Positions 43,815 through 50,515 of a stretch of DNA of 50,515 bases are shown piece by piece (positions within the stretch are counted from its first letter, which is position 1; every line of letters begins with the position of its first letter). The stretch covers positions 1 through 50,515 of the forward strand of contig NZ_JAQWCQ010000022.1 of the NCBI RefSeq assembly GCF_028705895.1. The letters run 5' to 3'. Position numbers and translations under genes: made by a program. The notes beneath the pieces were generated by a model that ran no database searches, was not told the origin of the DNA, and saw nothing but the letters and a program-made list of their open reading frames with translations. This stretch comes from Massilibacteroides sp. GTDB lineage: Bacteria > Bacteroidota > Bacteroidia > Bacteroidales > Tannerellaceae.

Positions 43815-44741
43815 ATGAAAACATTAAGAATATATTTCGCAGACTTTTGGAAAGGTTTTAATCCTGAGAATAACTTTATTACGACTAAAGTAAATGAGGG
43901 AAACTATATAATTGATGAAAATCCTGATTTTTTATTCTATTCTTCACAAGGCAATAAACATAAGAATTTCAAAAACTGTATAAAGATATACTTTACTGGA
44001 GAGAATGATGTTCCTGATTTTAATTCTTGCGATTATGCGATTTCTTTTCATCCGATTGACTTTGGAGACAGACATTTGAGGTTTCCTCTATATTTGCTTT
44101 ATGGTGATTATTATGAAAGGATTAAGGAGACTAAACAGATCTTACCGGATTTGGCCAAACGTAAGTTCTGCAATTTTGTATATTCTAATTCGAAACTTGC
44201 AGATCCTTTCAGAGAGTTGTTCTTTCGCGAACTATCAAAATACAAGAAAATTGATTCTGGTGGACGATTATTAAACAATATAGGAGGGCCTGTTGCCGAT
44301 AAGATGTCTTTTATTCAGAAATACAAATTCACAATTGCTTTTGAGAATAGTAGTGTAAATGGATATACTACGGAGAAAATAATAGAACCGATGCGTGTAA
44401 ACTCCATGCCTGTTTATTGGGGGAATCCGCAGGTTGATCTTGATTTTAATAAAGAGTCATTTGTTTGGTTAAAAGACAAATCGAAAATAAAAGAGATCAT
44501 TGATTATATCGTTTTTCTCGATGAAAACGAGGAAGAATACCTAAGCAAGCTGTCATTACCTTGGTTGACAGCTGAGCAAACTCAAAAAAACTGGGATAAC
44601 GATTTCTCTTCTTTTATAAGAAATATATTATCTCAATCTCCTCAAGAAGCAAAACGCGCTCCGGATTATGGTTACACGAAATTAATTCGGAACAGAGAAA
44701 TCTCATTAGTAAAAAAGCTTTTTTCTTTATTTAAGCGATGA
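43815..44741 (+). CDS. GT10 alpha-1,3/4-fucosyltransferase
   Basis: A 308-residue fucosyltransferase of family GT10, the family of Helicobacter pylori FucT and the mammalian Lewis enzymes, transferring L-fucose from GDP-fucose to GlcNAc of a lactosamine acceptor. Diagnostic stretches are CIKIYFTGENDVPDFNSCDY, KFCNFVYSN, and the donor-binding block FTIAFENSSVNGYTTEKIIE (about 172-191) followed by PMRVNSMPVYWGNP. The C-terminus is basic and amphipathic (VKKLFSLFKR), similar in kind to the membrane-associating tails of bacterial GT10 enzymes. It lacks a signal peptide. It overlaps the next gene by four bases (ATGA), coupling two fucosyltransferase-type genes. Confidence 0.9.
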   Translation: MKTLRIYFADFWKGFNPENNFITTKVNEGNYIIDENPDFLFYSSQGNKHKNFKNCIKIYFTGENDVPDFNSCDYAISFHPIDFGDRHLRFPLYLLYGDYYERIKETKQILPDLAKRKFCNFVYSNSKLADPFRELFFRELSKYKKIDSGGRLLNNIGGPVADKMSFIQKYKFTIAFENSSVNGYTTEKIIEPMRVNSMPVYWGNPQVDLDFNKESFVWLKDKSKIKEIIDYIVFLDENEEEYLSKLSLPWLTAEQTQKNWDNDFSSFIRNILSQSPQEAKRAPDYGYTKLIRNREISLVKKLFSLFKR

Positions 44742-45679
44742 TAAGAGAAAAACTATTCAACACTATCCGCAAAGACAAGAACACCCCTGTAGTTGTATAT
44801 CATTTAGGTGTAGATGCCGGTTTTTTTTCTGAGTACAACAACATGATTCTATGTCTCGTATATTGTCTGGAAAACAACCTGAAATTTTCTATCTACTCAA
44901 GAGATGCTAATTTTAGGCTGAAAGACGGGTGGAATGACTTCTTTATCCCGTTTTGCGAAGAGAATAAATGTCCGTTGCATTCCTTAATAAATAAACGTCC
45001 GGATGAAACCTTCCGGTTAAAGTTTTTAAATACAATCGACCGGATAATGATTTCGACTGTGCGTAAACTATTTCGTAATACCCTGCTAATGTCTGACGTA
45101 TGGATTCAGGCTCGTTCACTGGATATTCACAAACAGTATGACATACCTTCCATCTCGGCATCTGGGAACTTACGGGATATCTGCAGAAAACTGATTGAAC
45201 TAACCTGGGTTTATACCCCAACAGTACAGCAAGAAGTAGAAGGATTACGAACATCGTTGAAACTTCCTGAGAAATATATCGGATTACATATCAGAGGCGG
45301 TGATAAATTTATAGAAGCATCAAAACAAGAAGAAGATGTTTATATAAAAAAAGCTATGGAACTAACGGATTGCAGGGAAGCATTTGTGTTAACAGACGAT
45401 TATACTGTAATAGAAAGGCTCTTAGAGAAATATCCCGAATGGCATTTTTACACCTTATGCGGACAAGAGGAACGTGGCTATTTCCATAAACAATTCAGCA
45501 AACAGAACCGCCAAACCCGTGCGAAGCAATTAATCCGATTGTTTACTTCCACTGACATCATTTCGGATGGAGAATTATTTATCGGTACATTTAGTTCCAA
45601 CCCCGGCATGTATCTGGGAATGAAAATGGCTCCGAAAAAAACATATTCTGTAGATGTTCCTGAATGGACTATCTGGTAA
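44738..45679 (+). CDS. GT23-like fucosyltransferase (NodZ/FUT8-type fold)
   Basis: A 313-residue cytoplasmic protein resembling the GT23/O-FucT superfamily. The key motif is YIGLHIRGGDKF (about 180-191), equivalent to the GDP-fucose-binding HxRxxD region. It is followed by EAFVLTDDYTVIERLLEKYP and DGELFIGTFSSNPGMYLGM, which matches the C-terminal donor motif. The N-terminus VVVYHLGVDAGFFSEYNNMI resembles the family opening. Similarity is weaker than for the neighbours, so a fucosyl donor is likely but not certain. It overlaps the GT10 gene by four bases and is followed after 30 bases by the GT11 gene. Confidence 0.72.
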   Translation: MIREKLFNTIRKDKNTPVVVYHLGVDAGFFSEYNNMILCLVYCLENNLKFSIYSRDANFRLKDGWNDFFIPFCEENKCPLHSLINKRPDETFRLKFLNTIDRIMISTVRKLFRNTLLMSDVWIQARSLDIHKQYDIPSISASGNLRDICRKLIELTWVYTPTVQQEVEGLRTSLKLPEKYIGLHIRGGDKFIEASKQEEDVYIKKAMELTDCREAFVLTDDYTVIERLLEKYPEWHFYTLCGQEERGYFHKQFSKQNRQTRAKQLIRLFTSTDIISDGELFIGTFSSNPGMYLGMKMAPKKTYSVDVPEWTIW

Positions 45680-45709
45680 TTATACATTATCTTTTCAAAT
45701 AAAAAAACA

Positions 45710-46609
45710 ATGAGGAATATAATATCTGTAGTAGGCGGGCTCGGAAATCAAATGTTTCAATATGCTTTTTCGTTAACTCTTAATCAAAAAGATAACGTAT
45801 TTTTAAATGATTATCTGGCAAGGAACGGGCAAAGTAATTACGGCTCAGAGCTGAATAATGTATTTGGTATAAAATTGAACAATAATCCGACAGATGATTT
45901 TTTAGTATGGTATGTACGAAAGTGTATAGTATTTGCCTGCAAGTCAAAATTCCCGGATTTCTTTATATTGCTTATTAATGCACTAAAATTGTTTGGTATT
46001 ATTGCTAAATCTGATTATCTCCCGGAATTAACTAAAAACAATAACAAACGTTCATTAAAAGCTATATGGTACGGGCGATTTCAGAGAGAAGACTACTTTA
46101 TCAGAGAAGAGGAGAAAGTGAGAAACGCTTTTTCATTTAATTTATCCTGCACTTCCGAAAAAACTCAAAATACAGCAAAGTTGATACAGCGTAAAAATAG
46201 TATCTCTATTCATATACGACGTGGTGATTATTTAAACCCTGCCAATTCTTCTGTCTTTGGAAATATCTGTACTCTTAGCTATTATCAAAAAAGTATTAAA
46301 TGGTTCAATGATTCTTTTCAAGATATTTCTTTTTTTGTTTTCTCCGATGATATAACATGGGTGAAGGAAAACTTACAATTTCCATCGGAGGTTTATTATA
46401 TAGATTGGAATAGTGGAAATAATTCGTGGGAAGATATGTGCTTAATGTCTTTATGCAAACATAATATTGTCGCAAACAGCACTTTTAGTTGGTGGGGAGC
46501 CTGGCTGAACAGTAATCCGGAAAAACTTGTGCTATGCCCTCCTAAATATACAAATTCAGATAATGGTATTGATTTGTTCCCCAAAACATGGATTCGAATC
46601 AATTCATAG
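45710..46609 (+). CDS. GT11 alpha-1,2-fucosyltransferase
   Basis: A 299-residue family GT11 enzyme, predicted to add fucose in alpha-1,2 linkage to a terminal galactose. The opening VVGGLGNQMFQYAFSLTL, the motif SIHIRRGDY (HIRRGDY at 168-174) for GDP-fucose binding, FFVFSDDITWVKENL, and the end motif NSTFSWWGAWLN (from 256) define the family. The gene is visibly more AT-rich than the core genes, as polysaccharide genes often are. It is the last plus-strand gene of the locus and ends convergently, overlapping the minus-strand GT2 by six bases. Confidence 0.93.
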   Translation: MRNIISVVGGLGNQMFQYAFSLTLNQKDNVFLNDYLARNGQSNYGSELNNVFGIKLNNNPTDDFLVWYVRKCIVFACKSKFPDFFILLINALKLFGIIAKSDYLPELTKNNNKRSLKAIWYGRFQREDYFIREEEKVRNAFSFNLSCTSEKTQNTAKLIQRKNSISIHIRRGDYLNPANSSVFGNICTLSYYQKSIKWFNDSFQDISFFVFSDDITWVKENLQFPSEVYYIDWNSGNNSWEDMCLMSLCKHNIVANSTFSWWGAWLNSNPEKLVLCPPKYTNSDNGIDLFPKTWIRINS

Positions 46610-47506
46610 CCCAATCAACCCCTTGGTCAGATTCCAACGGAAACCAATTATTTTATTTCCTTTTGCCGGTTGTAGAGTAATTAAATAACCCACCCATAAG
46701 ATGAATGAAGCTCCCCATTTGAACAGTTCCAGTAGAAGCCGTTTGTAATAAAAAGCCTTCCCCAGATTCAGGGTTCGTATTCTTTCACTTTTACCCATCG
46801 CATAGGTTATCTTTTTAAAGAAAGAATCGGTTAATTTTTCTGCCGGAATATGGTGATATATTCGTGCTCCGGGTAAGTAATAACAACTCTCGTTTCCATT
46901 CATCAATCGCAAAAAGAAATCTTTATCCTCTGCCCCCATCAAAGAGTTTCCTTTTCTTCCTAAATCCGTATTGAAATCTCCGTATTTTTTAAACAAACTT
47001 TTTCTGAAACAGGCATGACCTGTGCCAGGATAGTCTTTCGGAGGCAACTTCTTTATTTCATTTCCTTTGTCATATCTGCCGGTAATGGCTCTTTCAATAT
47101 ATTTCGATAGCCATTGTGGTTTCGTTACTTCAAAGACAGGAACAACCGGCCCTGAAGTGATTCCTGCATCGGGATGTGTTTCGAAAAAAGTCTTTATATT
47201 TAAAAGAAAGTCCGAATCCACCGTCTCGTCATCATCCAGAAAAACAATAATTTCACCTGTAGCTTCATTAACCCCTCTATTTCTTGCATAAGAAATGCCC
47301 TGATTGTATTCAATAAAATAATGAATAGGGAGCGAACTGGAGGAGAGGTATTTGTTTACAATTTCATCCGTATCATCGGGACTGTTATTGTTTATGATCA
47401 ATACCTCAAAATTATCTTTGGGAAGCGATTGCTTTTCTAAACAGTCCAGCACCATAGGGATATACTTTCCCCTGTTATATGTACAGATAACTACCGATAA
47501 AACCAT
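46604..47506 (-). CDS. GT2 glycosyltransferase
   Basis: A 300-residue GT-A enzyme with SVVICTYNRGKYIPMVLDCL at the start, then FEVLIINNNSPDDTDEI, YNQGISYARNRGVNEATGEI and the DxD-type FLDDDETVDSDF. GTGHACFRKSLFKKYGDF and GAEDKDFFLRL close the catalytic domain. A C-terminal hydrophobic segment, LFKWGASFILWVGYLITL, suggests membrane association. It is the only transferase of the locus on the minus strand and has its own -7 element (TATCTTTG, 47539-47546). It may therefore be expressed separately or have been acquired separately. Its acceptor is unknown. Confidence 0.88.
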   Translation of the reverse strand: MVLSVVICTYNRGKYIPMVLDCLEKQSLPKDNFEVLIINNNSPDDTDEIVNKYLSSSSLPIHYFIEYNQGISYARNRGVNEATGEIIVFLDDDETVDSDFLLNIKTFFETHPDAGITSGPVVPVFEVTKPQWLSKYIERAITGRYDKGNEIKKLPPKDYPGTGHACFRKSLFKKYGDFNTDLGRKGNSLMGAEDKDFFLRLMNGNESCYYLPGARIYHHIPAEKLTDSFFKKITYAMGKSERIRTLNLGKAFYYKRLLLELFKWGASFILWVGYLITLQPAKGNKIIGFRWNLTKGLIGL

Positions 47507-47538
47507 TTGTTCTACAATAAGAAAAGATTAATATAGAA

Positions 47539-47546
47539 CAAAGATA
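47539..47546 (-). promoter_or_regulatory. -7 promoter element of the minus-strand GT2 gene
   Basis: Read on the minus strand this is TATCTTTG, 32 bases before the ATG at 47506. Confidence 0.45.
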
Positions 47547-47570
47547 AAGATATATTCCTGATAGAATTGA

Positions 47571-47578
47571 TATATTTG
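47571..47578 (+). promoter_or_regulatory. -7 promoter element of the YfhO-like gene (TATATTTG)
   Basis: TATATTTG followed by CA ends 29 bases before the ATG at 47608. It is divergent from the GT2 promoter on the other strand. Confidence 0.55.
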
Positions 47579-47607
47579 CACTTAGGTTAAAAGCTAAAAT
47601 AAAATTC

Positions 47608-50112
47608 ATGAAGCAAAATTGGAAAGAAATCGGTTGGCATGCGTTTGTCGTATTTCTATTTATGGCGTTGTCTATGTTCTATTTTTCTCCTGTCGTGTTA
47701 GACGGGAAAACACTTCAGCAAGGAGATACTCAGAAGTTCGTAGGCATGGCGCAGGAGTTACTTAATTATGATACTAAGGACAACAAAGATATTATTGCAT
47801 GGCAGGGAAATATGTTTTCGGGAATGCCCTCCTATCACACGACGGTTATAGGTGCTCCTTCGAATAATCTGTCTTTTGTTGGCAAGGTTTTGTCTTTCTT
47901 AGACTATAGCTGTGTAAGAATGGTCTTCATCGGTCTTGTCTGCTTCTACATTCTAATGTATGTAATGGGCGTACGACGATGGCTGGCCGTTGCCGGAGCC
48001 ATCGCCTTTGCTTTTGCTTCTTACAACATCATTATTATTGAGGCAGGGCATATTACGAAAGCGTATGTTATTGCTTATATGCCTTTAGTTCTTGCGGGGA
48101 TGTTTCTCCTCTTTAAAAAGAGCTATTTATGGGGTGTTGTCCTGTTTACTTTTGGGGTAGCGATGTCTATTAACGAAAACCATTTACAGATTACCTATTA
48201 CCTTGTTTTGCTTTGTTTATTTCTCTTTCTGGGATATACATTCTATACAATTAAAGAAAAGCGAATACGTGACTTGATCGTTACTTCAGGCATTATGTTA
48301 GGCTGTGTTGTATTGGCCGTATTACCTAATGCAGCAAACATATATGCAAATCTTGAAATGAGTAAAACCTCGACTCGTGGGGCGACTGAACTCACTACCA
48401 CTACTGCTGATGGTGAAAAGATATCTTCCGGTTTGGATAAAGATTACGCTTTTGAGTGGAGTTATCAGAAAAGAGAATTATTGACATTACTGATTCCGAA
48501 TGCTTATGGGGGAGGTTCTGTGGGTACATTGGGCCCGGATTCGGAACTATATAAGGCAATGAAGGCGCAAGGCGCTCAGGTTGGAAAGGACGTTCAGACT
48601 TATACTTACTGGGGCGACAAACTCTTTACTTCAGGTCCGGTTTATTTCGGGGCTTTGGTTTGTTTTCTTTTTGTTTTCGGCATGTTTGTAGTCAGAAGTC
48701 CCTATAAATGGTGGCTATTTGGCGGGGCATTATTCTTGACCTTCCTGGCTCTTGGGAAATATATGGATTGGTTCAATGATTTCATTTTCCATTACCTTCC
48801 TCAATATAATAAGTTCCGCACGGTTGAAATGGCTTTGGTGATTCCGGGTTTGGTTTTTCCTGTTATTGCAATTTGGGGAGTAAAGGAGTTAGTTGCTGGA
48901 AACGTGGATGAGAAATTAGTAAAAAAAGGAATGATCAGCGCATTAGCGATAGCCGGAGGATTATGCCTGATTGTCTGGTTAATGCCGAATCTATTACTTG
49001 ACTTCAGATCTTCTCTTGACGCACGCTATCAATTCCCTGACTGGTATTATAATGCGCTATTGATGGATCGGGCTTCGCTTGCGTCAGCCGATGCATTGCG
49101 TTCTTTGATTTTTATTCTGGCCGGGGCGGGATTACTGTTTTTGTACTGGAAGGCAAAAGACAAAAAAACAATGACTGTTGTCCTTTCAGCTGGTATTGCT
49201 GTTCTCTTTTTAGCGGATCTCTGGACTGTTGATAAACGCTTCGTAAATGAAGACGATTTTGTGAAAGAGAAACCGCATGAAACGTATAAACCATCTGTTG
49301 CAGATAATGATATTCTTAAAGACACAGACCCATCATCTCGTGTACTGAACCTGAATAATCCATTCCAGGAAACCTCTACATCCTATTTCCATAAATCCAT
49401 CGGAGGTTATCACGCGGCCAAGTTAAGACGTTACCAAGAATTGATTGATCATAATCTACAGGTTGAAGTTGGCAGTATTATAACATCTCTGCAAAAGGCA
49501 CAATCAATTGAGGATATTTTCGGAGCTTTAGCGTCTTCTCCTGCTCTGAATATGCTTAACACACGTTATATTATATACAATCCGGAACAACCTCCAATTA
49601 AGAATCCGTATGCATACGGTAATGCCTGGTTTGTTTCCGATGTCAAGATTGTAGAGAATGCAGATGCTGAGATTGCTGCGTTAAATAATATTGACCCATT
49701 GAAAACGGCGATTATTGACAAGCGATTTGAATCGGAGATTAAAGGCTTTATGCCGTCTGCAGACTCAACTGCAAAGATTGTGCAGACGTCTTATAAGCCT
49801 AATCGTTTGAAATATACTTCCGAAACAACTTCGGATCAATTGGCAGTCTTTTCGGAAATATACTATCAACCGGGGTGGAGAGCTACAGTTGACGGACAAC
49901 CGGCTCCGCATTTCCGTGTTGACTGGACATTGCGCGGTATGATTGTTCCTGCAGGTAAGCACGAAATTGTATTCGAGTTTTATCCCGAAGCATATGTCGT
50001 TGCAGCCAACGTTAGTTCGTACAGTTCTTTCATAATTTTGCTATTGTTAGTTGCTGCTATCGGTTATAGCATCTGGACTAATTACAGACAACGCATAGAA
50101 AAAAAGGGGTAG
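47608..50112 (+). CDS. YfhO-family multi-pass membrane protein
   Basis: An 834-residue membrane protein of the bacterial YfhO family, which has a GT-C-like layout. About 12-14 hydrophobic segments fill residues 8-560, with a first periplasmic loop containing GDTQKFVGMAQELLNY and WQGNMFSGMPSYHTTVIGAP. The Asp-rich first loop fits GT-C enzymes. A soluble C-terminal part (about 560-800) has SSRVLNLNNPFQETSTSYFH and NMLNTRYIIYNPEQPP. It also has FSEIYYQPGWRATVDGQPAP, the YfhO hallmark, before a last helix. Some relatives help modify lipoteichoic acid or other glycans in Firmicutes. In Bacteroidota the role is unknown, and the neighbouring polysaccharide locus makes a glycan-transfer role plausible. 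Confidence 0.85.
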   Translation: MKQNWKEIGWHAFVVFLFMALSMFYFSPVVLDGKTLQQGDTQKFVGMAQELLNYDTKDNKDIIAWQGNMFSGMPSYHTTVIGAPSNNLSFVGKVLSFLDYSCVRMVFIGLVCFYILMYVMGVRRWLAVAGAIAFAFASYNIIIIEAGHITKAYVIAYMPLVLAGMFLLFKKSYLWGVVLFTFGVAMSINENHLQITYYLVLLCLFLFLGYTFYTIKEKRIRDLIVTSGIMLGCVVLAVLPNAANIYANLEMSKTSTRGATELTTTTADGEKISSGLDKDYAFEWSYQKRELLTLLIPNAYGGGSVGTLGPDSELYKAMKAQGAQVGKDVQTYTYWGDKLFTSGPVYFGALVCFLFVFGMFVVRSPYKWWLFGGALFLTFLALGKYMDWFNDFIFHYLPQYNKFRTVEMALVIPGLVFPVIAIWGVKELVAGNVDEKLVKKGMISALAIAGGLCLIVWLMPNLLLDFRSSLDARYQFPDWYYNALLMDRASLASADALRSLIFILAGAGLLFLYWKAKDKKTMTVVLSAGIAVLFLADLWTVDKRFVNEDDFVKEKPHETYKPSVADNDILKDTDPSSRVLNLNNPFQETSTSYFHKSIGGYHAAKLRRYQELIDHNLQVEVGSIITSLQKAQSIEDIFGALASSPALNMLNTRYIIYNPEQPPIKNPYAYGNAWFVSDVKIVENADAEIAALNNIDPLKTAIIDKRFESEIKGFMPSADSTAKIVQTSYKPNRLKYTSETTSDQLAVFSEIYYQPGWRATVDGQPAPHFRVDWTLRGMIVPAGKHEIVFEFYPEAYVVAANVSSYSSFIILLLLVAAIGYSIWTNYRQRIEKKG

Positions 50113-50123
50113 TATTTGATGAA

Positions 50124-50165
50124 AAAATATAAAGGATATTTTTGAAAAAATATCCTTTATATTTT
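50124..50165 (+). terminator. long AT-rich terminator hairpin after the YfhO-like gene
   Basis: A perfect 17-base stem, 50124-50140 with 50149-50165, can extend to 20 pairs into the loop. It contains AAAGGATAT and starts 11 bases after the stop codon. Confidence 0.75.
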
Positions 50166-50515
50166 CAGAGGTATTTTATTCGTTGATTTTCAACATCTAT
50201 AAAAACGGATCAGGCAAAATATCCAGTTGTTATGGTAATCATCCATCGTGATACGTCTATACTGCAACCTGGCATTTTAGAGACCAATGTCATCAACTCA
50301 AACTTCTTACTCCACTTTAGTCTTACTATTCTTCGAATAATTCCGGCTGAAAGCCGAGTATATATCAGCCCAACACAACGTGTTGGGGAATAGGACACCC
50401 TTCCTTTGCGGCCTGAAAGGACAGTATAAACCTACCCTAACATCTGCTATGTTGCCCCTTCAGGGCGCGAGACTCGTTCTACATCCTTCCCAACGCGTTG
50501 CGTTGGACTATACTA
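50166..50515. other. intergenic region with REP-like palindromes at the window edge
   Basis: No gene is supported here. From 50344 to 50506 there is a cluster of short palindromes: 50344-50356 (CGGCT/AGCCG), 50369-50387, 50403-50420 (CCTTT/AAAGG), 50454-50466 (GCCC/GGGC) and 50490-50506. Composition turns more GC-rich than the flanking DNA. Confidence 0.6.
50369..50506. repeat. REP-like inverted pair (BIME-like)
   Basis: CCCAACAC-AAC-GTGTTGGG (50369-50387) and CCAACGC-GTT-GCGTTGG (50490-50506) have the same stem plan with opposite loops (AAC and GTT). One unit is thus the reverse complement of the other, with a compensated stem change (A-T to G-C). This is the layout of paired REP elements mobilised by REP-associated tyrosine transposases. 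No such transposase is inside the window. Confidence 0.55.

Overview
The window is chromosomal DNA from a Bacteroidota bacterium, most likely order Bacteroidales near Parabacteroides, Tannerella or Dysgonomonas. The support is TAnnTTTG-type -7 promoter elements, an SPI-I secDF fusion, an FtsI with a PASTA tail, Bacteroidales-type class I fumarase and three-subunit fumarate reductase, DUF4468 proteins, and a protease ending in a type IX secretion (T9SS) sorting domain. Species cannot be fixed from the sequence alone. No rRNA, tRNA, insertion sequence or CRISPR array was recognised.

Layout. 1-888: gene-poor, AT-rich DNA with one copy of a diverged intergenic repeat; mraZ is not present. 889-16125: a compact division and cell-wall (dcw) cluster, rsmH-ftsL-ftsI-murE-mraY-murD-ftsW-murG-murC-ftsQ-ftsA-ftsZ, followed by a yqeY-type gene and a terminator. 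16231-19652: an EamA-family transporter and a secreted GH95 alpha-L-fucosidase. 19653-23477: an accessory stretch on the minus strand with a second copy of the intergenic repeat, a pRiA4b ORF-3-like protein, short tandem repeats, an internally deleted orphan Cas6, and two secreted DUF4468 proteins, one fused to a flavin-reductase domain. 23652-36379: core physiology, namely SecDF, class I fumarase, a T9SS-targeted serine protease, a TPR/OmpA-like lipoprotein and the fumarate reductase operon frdCAB. 36452-37887: a fic gene bracketed by two nearly identical long palindromes. 38124-47506: a surface-polysaccharide locus (UDP-HexNAc dehydrogenase, Wzx flippase, FkbM methyltransferase, three GT2 enzymes and three different fucosyltransferase-type enzymes: GT10, GT23-like and GT11). 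47608-50112: a large YfhO-family membrane protein. The last ~180 bases carry REP-like palindromes in an inverted pair.

How the genes work together. The dcw genes make meso-DAP-type lipid II (MurC, D, E, MraY, MurG) and place it at the septum (FtsL, Q, I, W, A, Z). Fumarase and FrdCAB form the malate-fumarate-succinate branch used by anaerobic Bacteroidales for fumarate respiration. The polysaccharide locus probably builds a fucosylated surface glycan that could resemble host Lewis/H antigens. SecDF supports export of the many signal-peptide proteins in the window.

The best candidates for something not well described are the fic gene with its paired palindromes (one over its promoter, one over its stop codon), the secreted DUF4468-flavin reductase fusion, the orphan mini-Cas6, and the fucosyltransferase trio.
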